Below are positions 1-7,514 of a stretch of DNA of 64,000 nt, in pieces. Made by a program: the position numbers and the translations under genes. The stretch comes from Allorhodopirellula solitaria (GTDB taxonomy: Bacteria; Planctomycetota; Planctomycetia; Pirellulales; Pirellulaceae). The first letter of the stretch is position 1. Every line of letters begins with the position of its first letter. The notes under the pieces were generated by a model, which saw nothing but the letters and a program-made list of their open reading frames with translations, was not told where the DNA came from and ran no database searches. The stretch is taken from NCBI RefSeq assembly GCF_007859855.1, contig NZ_SJPK01000005.1:1-64000 (forward strand). Direction: 5' to 3'.

Positions 1-151
1 ACTTGGATCTGCGTTTGGCGCAGTCGACCGAAACGACACCAAAGTGAGAGGGACCGACCGCCTCGACTCGCTGCTGAATCACCCCAACTGGCTTGCCGAT
101 GTAACGGGCCTGATTGGATTTTGACGAACGTTTCTTGGTGGCGATTGCCAT
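1..151 (-). CDS. IS110-family transposase, N-terminal fragment (cut by window edge)
   Basis: Only the first ~50 codons lie in the window; the gene runs leftward past base 1. Translation from the ATG at 151 gives MAIATKKRSS followed by a segment ending VVSVDCAKRRSK. A hydrophobic strand followed by D-x-A-K resembles the first catalytic aspartate of the DEDD (RuvC-like) domain of IS110 transposases, which act with a bridge RNA encoded in a non-coding end of the element. The family call rests on this short motif and on recall of similar planctomycete transposases. The upstream 170 bases would be the element's non-coding end. Confidence 0.6.
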   Translation of the reverse strand, partial: MAIATKKRSSKSNQARYIGKPVGVIQQRVEAVGPSHFGVVSVDCAKRRSK

Positions 152-330
152 ATCGGAGTTCCTTGATTGAAGGGAAAGTGAATTCCTTCAATGAAAGCAC
201 TCAGAATGCGCCCCTGGTAGTTATTTAGGCTAACTTGGGGACATACCAGGCATGGCTCTAGAATCCAATGATCATTCAAAAAATGCGTCCCTGACGAACA
301 AACGCTCGCCAGGGACCGACAGCCAGCGTG
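152..330 (-). other. Non-coding region upstream of the IS110-type gene; possible left end/bridge-RNA region
   Basis: About 180 bases separate the transposase start from the 3' end of the glycosyltransferase gene. The stretch holds a 74-base sequence (248-321) with a short hairpin (CCCTG...CAGGG) that recurs, inverted, at 62200-62272. In IS110-group elements the non-coding end next to the transposase start encodes the bridge RNA, so this is the expected place for it. Nothing in the sequence proves transcription; the assignment is inference from position and repetition. Confidence 0.3.
248..321 (+). repeat. 74-bp dispersed repeat, copy 1
   Basis: The segment starts AGGCATGGCTCTAG and ends at GACCGACA. 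It matches the reverse complement of 62200-62272 almost base for base (about five differences including one indel). Its first 23 bases also match the terminal inverted repeats of the small element at 62038-62272. It may be the terminus of a mobile element. Confidence 0.7.
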
Positions 331-332
331 AC

Positions 333-1016
333 TCACTTCTTGGCCGCCCGATAGCCGCTCAGGTACCGCTCACACAGCGACAGATCCTCGGGCCGATCGA
401 CATCCGAAAGCGGCCTTAAACAATGAACCCGCAATTGAGACTGCTTTGCTTTGCAGAGAGTCTGCTCACGCACTCGATCGCTGCCCCAGTCGATCCCCCG
501 AAACAACTGCGGCTGATCCTGACGCATTCCGATGAGGTAGTAGCCTCCGTCGACAGCAGGGCCGAGCACGACATCCGAATCGCGCAGCGCCCGCATCGCC
601 TGCCCCAGCAGACCGGCGTGGAGGGCGGGACAATCAGCTCCGATGACAACGACACGACGAGCGTGCTCATCAAAGGCGGCGGCAACGGCCTGGGCCAGAC
701 GCCTCCCGAGATCACCGCCGGCTTGCGGCCGATAGTCATGGTCGGCGCCAAAACATTGCCCCATCTTCACCGCATCACCACCCGCGAAACGGACTTCCCA
801 TTCACCGGCATTTTGAGCGCAGTAGTCTGCAGCGACTCTCAATGCGTGCCGAGTGAGGGCAACTTGTAACTCGGCCGCCCCTTCAGGACCGAGAGCGGGG
901 ATCATCCGCGTCTTCGTTTTCCCAGCTTCGGGATACCGCGTGAATACGATCAGTCGAGATGCCCCCGCCGGGGCTTCGCTAACGCTTCGTGTCCTCATTG
1001 TTTCACCTACGATCAT
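333..1016 (-). CDS. DUF2064 / TIGR04282-type glycosyltransferase-like protein
   Basis: The 227-residue product has the compact GT-A (nucleotide-diphospho-sugar transferase-like) pattern of the DUF2064 family, some members of which are annotated as arsenosugar biosynthesis glycosyltransferases. Visible motifs are the N-terminal LIVFTRYPEAGKTKTR loop (nucleotide binding in this fold), GADCPAL in the middle (acidic metal/nucleotide site) and DGGYYLIGM after it. An internal Met at residue 7 (MRTRS, position 998) is an alternative start. No arsenic gene is adjacent, so the substrate is unknown; the family call is firm, the reaction is not. Confidence 0.85.
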   Translation of the reverse strand: MIVGETMRTRSVSEAPAGASRLIVFTRYPEAGKTKTRMIPALGPEGAAELQVALTRHALRVAADYCAQNAGEWEVRFAGGDAVKMGQCFGADHDYRPQAGGDLGRRLAQAVAAAFDEHARRVVVIGADCPALHAGLLGQAMRALRDSDVVLGPAVDGGYYLIGMRQDQPQLFRGIDWGSDRVREQTLCKAKQSQLRVHCLRPLSDVDRPEDLSLCERYLSGYRAAKK

Positions 1017-1428
1017 CGAACATCAGGAATGCGCCGCGGCCGTCCTCCATCCAGCCCCAAGCTAGGCGTCCGGCTGAAACCACCGTCAGAGAGCCCCAGC
1101 CAATCCACTGAAACCATCACCCGGCGAACCAGCTCCCACACATCGGTCGAGAACTCGTTCGCTTGGCAACACACGATGAATAAGTGTCCGTTTTCGTAGT
1201 GGATGAGGCGACGAGTCCTGCGGCTTTGGACTCGTCGCCTCGTCCACTACGACAGAGATTGATCGCGTGCTGCTTGGCGTCGCTGCTGGCGAGGGAAAGC
1301 AGCTCGCTCGGACCTGCTTGGCTGGTGCCAGTGGCGATTGGTAACAACCGATCACTCATGGGTACAGCCCCCCTCACCTCCAACTTCTCAATAACCCGTG
1401 CGTAACCGCGTCCCGCCACCCCGGAGAT
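1017..1428. other. Intergenic region with palindromic repeat
   Basis: About 410 bases with no convincing gene. Short open frames here have atypical composition and are interrupted by the long palindrome at 1195-1251. I see no clear promoter or RNA gene. Confidence 0.6.
1195..1251. repeat. Long hairpin: 23-bp arms, 11-nt loop
   Basis: The arms at 1195-1217 and 1229-1251 are reverse complements with a single mismatch (22 of 23). The arm begins CGTAGTGGATGAGGCGACGA. There is no T-tract, so it is not a standard intrinsic terminator. It resembles the dispersed palindromes of Rhodopirellula-type intergenic regions. Confidence 0.8.
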
Positions 1429-1932
1429 TCAACAGGATTGCTCGAGCTGGGAGAGCGACTCGAGAACGATCTCTAAGGTCGACGCCACTTCAAGATCCCC
1501 TTCTGCACATTGCTGCTCGAGGACATCAAGCGAGAAGCCTGCGATCTGGAGCCGGTTGCAGATATCATGTCGCCGCTGCGAGCGTTCAGCAGGCGACAAC
1601 CCCGCCTGAGAGAGACTCGACCACTCCCCGTCTCGAAAATCAGATCGAAAGAGCTTGTCGGAAAGCTCCGTATCGAGTCGAGGTGGCTTGTGGGGGCTCA
1701 AGCTGATCTGAATCCGGACACCCAGCTTGGGAAAATGATAGAATTGCTCTGTGTGAGCGATTGTCTTGCGAGCAGCGACTGTGCAGTTTTCAGTTGCCGT
1801 GAGTGAGTCTTGGATCGCGACCATATCAAAAACCTTCCATGCGATGGTGAAAGTGAACGATGGACTCCCTGCCCATCTCGATGCCTCCCCGATTGGCAAT
1901 GGCCGTGTAGCAACTCGCATGCCGAGCCTCAC
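1429..1932 (-). CDS. Hypothetical protein (uncertain gene)
   Basis: This is an open frame of 167 codons. The C-terminal two thirds look protein-like (a QFYHFPKLGVRIQ segment, then a charged helix-rich tail ending LSQLEQSC), with no recognised domain. A better start may be the internal Met of MVAIQDS near 1824. Just upstream on the same strand, 1929-2213 is another open frame in a different phase, so the two could be halves of one frameshifted gene. No function is proposed. Confidence 0.35.
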   Translation of the reverse strand: MRLGMRVATRPLPIGEASRWAGSPSFTFTIAWKVFDMVAIQDSLTATENCTVAARKTIAHTEQFYHFPKLGVRIQISLSPHKPPRLDTELSDKLFRSDFRDGEWSSLSQAGLSPAERSQRRHDICNRLQIAGFSLDVLEQQCAEGDLEVASTLEIVLESLSQLEQSC

Positions 1933-2230
1933 CAGGATGACATTCGTCGATGCAGCGCCGCGTGGACCAGGAGGGCCGGCGACGGATCATCGCGGTGCAC
2001 TCCCGCGACGCACTCCGCTCTGGGCAAACCGAGGCGGCTTTTCAAATGGTTCCCGCCGCCCAGCAAAGCATGAGCCACGCAGGCTGGTAGGAACATTATT
2101 TGCATCATCCAATTCGCCATCCACGTCGCAAAGGACTCGCAGTCGATGCATACCTGATCCGGTGACCTCCGCCCAACGGGACAGGCGTCTTTCCAGACAC
2201 GTACTTTACTCATACTGGAGCAACACTCTT
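1933..2230. other. Intergenic region upstream of the PDZ gene
   Basis: About 300 bases between the uncertain minus-strand gene and the PDZ protein start. It holds a 94-codon minus-strand open frame (1929-2213) of doubtful reality and the untranslated leader of the PDZ gene. I could not assign a promoter. Confidence 0.4.
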
Positions 2231-3541
2231 ATGAAACGCAACCGAACCAACTCGTGGTACTTGGCAGCGACGATTGCCGTCGCCGCCGGCCTGCCGAGCG
2301 CGAGCCAATTACAGGGACAGCCCGTTGCCGATTCAGATTCGACAGCCAATCAGTCCCGCGAAGCTAGCGACGCGGCCCACACTGACCATCAATCTCCGGA
2401 ACTCGGGGTCATGGTGGGCTCATCACCCGGAGAGGGAGTCTGCGTGATCGACACTCTCCGCCGAGGGCCAGCCGACCGGGCGGGGATCGAGCCAGGCGAC
2501 TACATCATCGCTGTCAACGACCAGACTGTATCGAACCCACTGGAGCTAAAGCAGAAGATTGATCAACTCAATCGCAACGACACGATCAACGTGAACGTGT
2601 GGCGACGCGGCAAGTTCGCTGCCAAGGAAGTACGCCTGGCAGCCCGATCCGAAGAACTCCCCGAGAGTCATCGTGGCTGGCTCGGCGTCGTGCTGCTACC
2701 TGCCGACGAAAGTGATACGGGCGTCGTGATTCAGGAGGTTGCCACCAATAGCCCAGCGGAGCACGCGGGGCTGCAACGTGGTGACGAAGTCATTGCGATG
2801 AACGGAGAGCGCGTTGAGTCGCTCGAAGGGTTCGTCGATGACGTGAGCGATTTCGAGCCGGGGAACGAGATCCGGCTCACGATCGAACGAACTGGCCAGG
2901 AGCAGGAGATCAGTGCAGAACTCGGAGTAGTTGCCGAAGCACCCATGCAATGGTTTCGCACACAAACGGCCACACCACGCGATGCGCGGATTATGGCGAT
3001 GCCGGAACTGCGGCCCCTGACGAGCCCAGCCGTGATCGATGACATCCTCGACGACATGCGGCGACAGATCCGAATCCTGCGTCAGGAAGTTGACGAGCTC
3101 AAAGAGCCTGATGCGACGAGCGGCCCGGCGGCGGAAGCGGCACCGCAAAACGATGACGTTTCCCACCACCGATCGCGCCCCGAGCGACTCTCCCCGACCG
3201 TCCAACGCGTACCGAGCGAGTCGACTCTCCGAGCACGAGCGATCCTGTCGCAGGTCGGTTTCCGGGGAGACTTCCCGCCGAACATCAGCAACGACTGGAG
3301 CGGCGCACGCTACACCAGCCCGAACTATTCTCAGTGGAGAAACAACCAACGCCCCTCCACAAGCAGTAACAACCGGACCAACTACTACTACCCCCGCTAC
3401 AACCGCGGCTACCGAAATTACGGTAGGGGCAACTACCGGTACTATCGCTACGGCGGACGCCCCTACTACTACGGAGGCCGCCTGCCCTACGGTTACCGAG
3501 GCGGAGTTGGCTTCGGAACAGGCTTAAACGTCTACTGGTAA
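2231..3541 (+). CDS. Secreted protein with two PDZ domains and a Tyr/Arg/Gly-rich tail
   Basis: The 436-residue product starts at the ATG at 2231, where MKRNRTNSWYLAATIAVAAG forms a basic/hydrophobic signal peptide. Two PDZ domains follow at about residues 55-140 and 150-235, with loops GPADRAGIEPGDYIIAVN and SPAEHAGLQRGDEVIAMN. PDZ domains bind C-terminal peptides, as in HtrA/DegP, but there is no trypsin-like domain here, so this is a binding or scaffold protein outside the cytoplasm. A short coiled region near residues 270-295 precedes a Ser/Asn linker and a low-complexity tail rich in Tyr, Arg and Gly. The frame is open further upstream to 1766, but that extension lacks a signal peptide and looks non-coding. 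Confidence 0.75.
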   Translation: MKRNRTNSWYLAATIAVAAGLPSASQLQGQPVADSDSTANQSREASDAAHTDHQSPELGVMVGSSPGEGVCVIDTLRRGPADRAGIEPGDYIIAVNDQTVSNPLELKQKIDQLNRNDTINVNVWRRGKFAAKEVRLAARSEELPESHRGWLGVVLLPADESDTGVVIQEVATNSPAEHAGLQRGDEVIAMNGERVESLEGFVDDVSDFEPGNEIRLTIERTGQEQEISAELGVVAEAPMQWFRTQTATPRDARIMAMPELRPLTSPAVIDDILDDMRRQIRILRQEVDELKEPDATSGPAAEAAPQNDDVSHHRSRPERLSPTVQRVPSESTLRARAILSQVGFRGDFPPNISNDWSGARYTSPNYSQWRNNQRPSTSSNNRTNYYYPRYNRGYRNYGRGNYRYYRYGGRPYYYGGRLPYGYRGGVGFGTGLNVYW

Positions 3542-3937
3542 GTCTGGTGTGATCATAGCGCATCGGGAGAAATGATTCTGCACGACTCTTGTGAGCTGAC
3601 GAACTGTGCAGCCCCGCAAGTTTTCCTGCGCCAAAGGCGCTGAAGGGAATAGCCGCAGGTCAGCGTAGCGCCAGCTACGGTGTCTCGCTGGTTGACGTAT
3701 CCGGTGGCGTTCCCTTGCGCTCAAACCACCGGCTATTCTCGATCACCCCTGACGGGAAACTTCCCCGTTCCCTAACCGGGCGGGCGTCGAGACACGACGG
3801 GGTTTGGACTGCCACGAAAGGACATTCCAGTGAGCCGTTAAAAGCTCGTGAAGAGAGGCCAATGAGGCGGAGCGATGGGCTATGATGTGGGACCTTTGAA
3901 ACTCACCTCCCCCCTTTCGTCCCTAGGATGCCCGCCC
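3542..3937. other. Intergenic region with imperfect inverted repeat
   Basis: About 395 bases without a credible gene. Bases ~3640-3740 form a long imperfect foldback: GGAATAGCCG near 3648 pairs with CCGGCTATTC near 3729, enclosing CGTAGCGCCAGCTACG. This is typical of dispersed planctomycete repeats. The short palindrome GCGCCAAAGGCGC lies near 3628. A Shine-Dalgarno-like AGGA precedes the next gene by nine bases. Confidence 0.6.
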
Positions 3938-5992
3938 ATGAAAATCGCTCTTAACCGTTTGTTCCCTTGCCTTCGACTGGTGGCACTCGGCACCACGCTT
4001 CTATTCGGCTTACCCGGTATCGCCGCGGCTCACGAGGGCCATGACCACGACCATGCCGATCACGAGCATGGGTCGGGTGTGATGACGACCCGAGAAAGCT
4101 CAGTTGTGCTACCGCTGCCACCGGCGGATGAGGATGTCTTTCATTTCGTCATTTATGGTGACCGGACTGGAGGCGTCCCCGAAGGCTTGAAAGTTCTCGA
4201 GCAAGCGGTCGTCGATACCAACCTTCTCGATCCAGACCTCGTGATGACCGTGGGCGACTTAGTCCAGGGTTACAACGATACCGACGAGTGGATGCCCCAG
4301 ATGCGGGAGTTCCAAGCAGTCATGAACGGTTTGACATCGAAATGGTTTCCCGTCGCCGGCAATCATGATGTGTATTGGCGAGGACAAGGCCCGGCGCCTC
4401 AGGGCCAGCACGAAGCCAACTACGAAGAGCACTTTGGGCCACTGTGGTACAGCTTTCAGCACAAGAACGCTGGCTTCATCGTGTTGTTCTCCGACGAGGG
4501 CAACCCGGAGACCAACAAGAAAGGATTCAGCTCAGGCGAACTGCAAAACATGAGTGAGAAACAACTCGCTTTTCTCGACTCAGCACTCAAGGAACTCGAG
4601 AATGCAGAGCATGTGTTCGTCTTCTTGCATCACCCTCGCTGGATCGGCGGTGGCTATGAGGGCAGCAACTGGCAAGCAGTCCACGAAAAACTCGCTGGCG
4701 CTGGAAACGTGTCGGCTGTCTTTGCTGGCCATATTCACCACATGCGGTACGACGGCAAAAAGGATGGAATCGACTACTATGCCCTGGCGACGACGGGGGG
4801 ACACCTTTCAGCCGAAATCCCGGATGCTGGCTACCTGCATCACCTCAACATGGTCACCGTGAGAAAGGACCGCATCTCGGTGGCCGCGATTCCCATCGGA
4901 GCCGTGATTGACCCCCAGCAGTTCACTCCAGAATTCTTGGCCGAGGTCAGCAACGCACGTCGCATCCGGCCCGTGCAGACATCGGACGACCTGATCCTCA
5001 ACGCCGATGGCACCTGCAGCGGCGAGGTAGTGATGACCATCAAGAACGGAAGTGAGAATGACGTGGATATCACCTTGATGAACGCCCCCTCGTCGCAGCG
5101 GGAAGGCTGGCAATCGACGCTCGACCACCAACACTTTCAGATTGCCAAGGGCGAAGAGAAAGAGGTAACCTTCACGATCAGCCGCAGCCCGGGGCTGATC
5201 GAGACGGTGAGCATTCCGGCAGTCAGAATGGAGATCGACCACTTGTCCGAAACGGCTCGCGTCCGCTTGCCCGACGTCGTGGCACCGCTGCGGATCACGC
5301 CTGGCCAGGTTCCAGCTGATTACTTTGCTGGCGATGCCGACCGCTGCCTCTTGGTCAAAAACGAGAACTCCGCCATTGCGGTCAACTCCGATCAAATTCA
5401 ACTCCCCGACGGCCCCATGACGCTGGAGGCCTGGGTGCGTCCCACCGACAACACAGGCTACCGCGGGCTCCTGGCAAAAACAGAGAGTTCCGAGTTTGCG
5501 ATTTTCAGTGATGAGGGCGTGCCAGAGTTTACGATCCACCTGAACGGCAAATACGTTACCGCGTCTGCGAAAGACCCCATGATCGTTGATCAGTGGACCC
5601 ACGTGGCAGGCGTCTTCGACGGCGAGTCGGTGAAGATATTCGTCAACGGTGAGCTGGCGGGCTCGAAAACAGCAGCTAAGCGAGGCGAGAACGGTGAGAC
5701 GCCGAAGCGGAAGCAGAACAAACTGCCACTGTTCATCGGAGCCGACCCCAATCCTCGCGGACAGCCCACGCGTCCAGTCCGCGCGATGATCGACGAGGTC
5801 CGACTGTCCAAAGCGGCCGTCTACTCAGAAGACTTCACGCCCGCATCCCGCCACAAGCCTGAAGCGGAAACGGTCCTGCTCATGCACCTGGACCGCACGA
5901 CTGGCCCGTTCGTGCTCGACCACAGCGGTTCGGCGTCACACGGATTGATGGGCAGCGCCAGTCGATTGGTGGAAAGTCCTGCGAAACCCTAA
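3938..5992 (+). CDS. Secreted calcineurin-like phosphoesterase with C-terminal LamG domain
   Basis: The 684-residue product starts at 3938 with a signal peptide (MKIALNRLF... to GIAAAHEG) followed by a His/Asp-rich stretch that could bind metal. The metallophosphatase domain (about residues 50-300) shows YGDRTGG, TVGDLVQGYND, VAGNHD, FLHHPRW and FAGHIHHMRY, which are the metal-ligand blocks of the family in order. A beta-rich linker follows. Residues ~480-670 are a concanavalin A-like/LamG module (LEAWVRPTDNTGYRGLLAK, WTHVAGVFDG, IDEVRLSKAAVYSEDF), probably binding polysaccharide. Substrate unknown. The upstream ATG at 3875 would place 21 extra residues before the signal peptide and is less likely. 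Confidence 0.85.
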   Translation: MKIALNRLFPCLRLVALGTTLLFGLPGIAAAHEGHDHDHADHEHGSGVMTTRESSVVLPLPPADEDVFHFVIYGDRTGGVPEGLKVLEQAVVDTNLLDPDLVMTVGDLVQGYNDTDEWMPQMREFQAVMNGLTSKWFPVAGNHDVYWRGQGPAPQGQHEANYEEHFGPLWYSFQHKNAGFIVLFSDEGNPETNKKGFSSGELQNMSEKQLAFLDSALKELENAEHVFVFLHHPRWIGGGYEGSNWQAVHEKLAGAGNVSAVFAGHIHHMRYDGKKDGIDYYALATTGGHLSAEIPDAGYLHHLNMVTVRKDRISVAAIPIGAVIDPQQFTPEFLAEVSNARRIRPVQTSDDLILNADGTCSGEVVMTIKNGSENDVDITLMNAPSSQREGWQSTLDHQHFQIAKGEEKEVTFTISRSPGLIETVSIPAVRMEIDHLSETARVRLPDVVAPLRITPGQVPADYFAGDADRCLLVKNENSAIAVNSDQIQLPDGPMTLEAWVRPTDNTGYRGLLAKTESSEFAIFSDEGVPEFTIHLNGKYVTASAKDPMIVDQWTHVAGVFDGESVKIFVNGELAGSKTAAKRGENGETPKRKQNKLPLFIGADPNPRGQPTRPVRAMIDEVRLSKAAVYSEDFTPASRHKPEAETVLLMHLDRTTGPFVLDHSGSASHGLMGSASRLVESPAKP

Positions 5993-6295
5993 ACCGGTTT
6001 CGTCCGCTACACGCGAAAGGCCTCGGTTGATCCGACAGTCGATTAAATCGACGTTGGCACCGCAAGTATGATCCGAGGTCCGTAAGGCCCCGGGTAGCGA
6101 CGCCTACCCGGTCGCCTACGCGTCTCGGCTCAATTAATCGACAGCCCGGTGAGGCACCGGGCAGCGCCGCCCACCCGACTGCTTCGCATCGGGTGACGAA
6201 CAACTGACGATTTGATAGACGGCGCAAGCCTCCAGTTCGCGATTCTTGCTGACCGCAGGCTGGAAGCTTACGCCACTTCTTGCTCTCCCGATCAA
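5993..6295. other. Intergenic region with several palindromes
   Basis: About 300 bases between converging genes. Hairpins include 6090-6111 (8-bp stem CCGGGTAG) and the REP-like element at 6222-6273. Either could act in 3' end formation of the flanking transcripts; no gene is seen. Confidence 0.55.
6222..6273. repeat. REP-like palindrome, copy 1 (imperfect)
   Basis: The arms GCGCAAGCCTCCAGTTCGCG (6222-6241) and CGCAGGCTGGAAGCTTACGC (6254-6273) pair imperfectly around a 12-nt loop. Its reverse complement, with flank GATC...AGAAGTG, closely matches the perfect palindrome at 20055-20106. The two form a repeat family that may be mobilised by the REP-type transposase at 18823-19899. Confidence 0.75.
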
Positions 6296-6694
6296 CTACT
6301 CGGCCCAATAATCCACGACAACCGCTTTCTCGAGATGCGGTTTGAGGATTTCAACGAAGGCTTTGTGAGCCGGGTGGGGCAGATACTCGGCGCGGCCAGC
6401 TTCGTCATCAAACGTGACCAAGAAACAATGCGTCAAGCCATCGTTGAGCCCTTCTGGGCTGTTGTTCTCGCCGTGTTCGAAAGCAGCAATCGACGAGATC
6501 TTGCTCGGCAGATCCACGAACGCGTCCACAACGCCTTGGACATCCGCTTCGCTGCTGGAATCCTTGAAGCTAAACATCACCATGTGACGGAGTTTTTTGG
6601 GGGACGTTTTCGAGTCCGAGCCAACGGCGGTGAACTGCATGGTGATGACTGCGATTAAACCGAGTGCGAGGATAGTACAGAGTGTGGATTTCAT
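6296..6694 (-). CDS. Membrane-anchored or secreted Dabb (stress-responsive A/B barrel) protein
   Basis: The 132-residue product begins with a signal peptide or anchor (MKSTLCTILALGLIAVITMQ). The rest matches the Dabb ferredoxin-like fold: KLRHMVMFSFKDSSSEADVQ at the first strand/helix, a central segment with FEHGENNSPEGLNDGLTH, then HPAHKAFVEILKPHLEKAVV before the final strand. Dabb proteins form small dimeric barrels, some of them enzymes; no catalytic role can be read here. It is transcribed towards the phosphoesterase gene. Confidence 0.85.
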   Translation of the reverse strand: MKSTLCTILALGLIAVITMQFTAVGSDSKTSPKKLRHMVMFSFKDSSSEADVQGVVDAFVDLPSKISSIAAFEHGENNSPEGLNDGLTHCFLVTFDDEAGRAEYLPHPAHKAFVEILKPHLEKAVVVDYWAE

Positions 6695-6920
6695 GGCCAG
6701 GTGCCCTCATTAACAGGGAAGGTGGAATGGGATGCCAATCAAAACACATGATAACCCACCCACTGCCCCGGATCGCCCCCCCACACACAGCAACTCCGGT
6801 GCACATGGTGGTAGTGGTTGACAAAGTAGCCAGACGGCTCCGTCCGTCTGAGCTAAACCACCCCTCCATTCTCGCGACGGACGGAGCCGTCGGTCGACAA
6901 AAAAACCTAAACTTTTTTGC
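6695..6920. other. Intergenic region with 16-bp inverted repeat
   Basis: This stretch separates the divergently transcribed Dabb and GntR genes. It contains the perfect 16-bp inverted repeat described separately (6833-6891) and is AT-rich just before the GntR promoter. Confidence 0.5.
6833..6891. repeat. Perfect 16-bp inverted repeat, 27-nt loop
   Basis: GACGGCTCCGTCCGTC at 6833-6848 is exactly complementary to 6876-6891. The arms are themselves rich in the alternating GACGG/CCGTC motif common in intergenic repeats of this group. Confidence 0.8.
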
Positions 6921-6949
6921 TTGACGCAGGCTCACCGCAACTGTACTAT
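6921..6949 (+). promoter_or_regulatory. Sigma70-type promoter of the GntR/ABC operon
   Basis: TTGACG (6921-6926) and TACTAT (6944-6949) are separated by 17 bases, close to the housekeeping consensus. The gene start follows at 6991 after an AGAAAGGTGG ribosome-binding region. Confidence 0.7.
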
Positions 6950-6961
6950 CACCGGAGTACA
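6942..6961. promoter_or_regulatory. Probable GntR operator: TGTACT-N8-AGTACA
   Basis: A perfect 6-bp inverted repeat with an 8-base spacer overlaps the -10 hexamer and start-site region of the promoter. GntR-family dimers bind such palindromes, so autorepression of the regulator and the downstream ABC genes is the natural reading. It is inferred from sequence and position only. Confidence 0.65.
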
Positions 6962-6990
6962 CCAGAACACTAGAAAGGTGGCGGTTCCCA

Positions 6991-7401
6991 ATGTTTTTTA
7001 CGGTTGATCCTTCCAATGGCGTGGCGATCTATGCTCAGATCGTTCGTCAAATCAAATTCGCGATCGCGGAGCAGACGCTGCGGCCGGGCCAGTTATTGCC
7101 CAGCGTGCGGCAGCTCGCCACGCAGCTCGCGGTGAACCCGAATACGGTCGCCCGCGCCTACCTCGAACTGCAATCCGATGGGATTACGGAGACGCTCCGT
7201 GGCCGCGGTGTGGTGGTTTGCAAGGGGGCGTTGGACCGTTGCCGCAAGCAGCGGAAGTCCATCATCGCTGGCCGTGTGGAGAGCGTCTTGACCGAGGCGC
7301 TGCAGGGCGGCCTGACGGCGGACGAGATCCGCGGCATCGTCGAGCAGCAACTCGGATCGCTCGCTGACAGCATGTCGAAGACGTCTTCTCCGCCCGACTG
7401 A
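6991..7401 (+). CDS. GntR-family transcriptional regulator, YtrA type
   Basis: The 136-residue product has a winged helix-turn-helix at residues ~8-75 (IYAQIVRQIKFAIAEQ, LPSVRQLATQLAVNPNTVARAYLELQ, then the wing TLRGRGVVV). The rest is a short helical tail without the large FadR or UTRA effector domain, which places it in the YtrA subgroup. Such small regulators typically repress their own operon and adjacent ABC genes in response to cell-envelope stress or antibiotics. Here the ABC ATPase starts 114 bases downstream on the same strand, and a palindrome sits over the promoter. Confidence 0.9.
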   Translation: MFFTVDPSNGVAIYAQIVRQIKFAIAEQTLRPGQLLPSVRQLATQLAVNPNTVARAYLELQSDGITETLRGRGVVVCKGALDRCRKQRKSIIAGRVESVLTEALQGGLTADEIRGIVEQQLGSLADSMSKTSSPPD

Positions 7402-7514
7402 CGATCCACTCTTTGCGCATCGCTTCAGCCAGGTCGTGCTTTCTAAACGACTGGGCTGTGCTGCCGACAACAAAACATCTTTCTTCACTCCATCTCATCC
7501 CCGAGGCCCCAGCC

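Noticed and set aside
2696-3349. A 217-codon minus-strand open frame
   Set aside because: It is antisense to the PDZ protein, whose two domains are clear.
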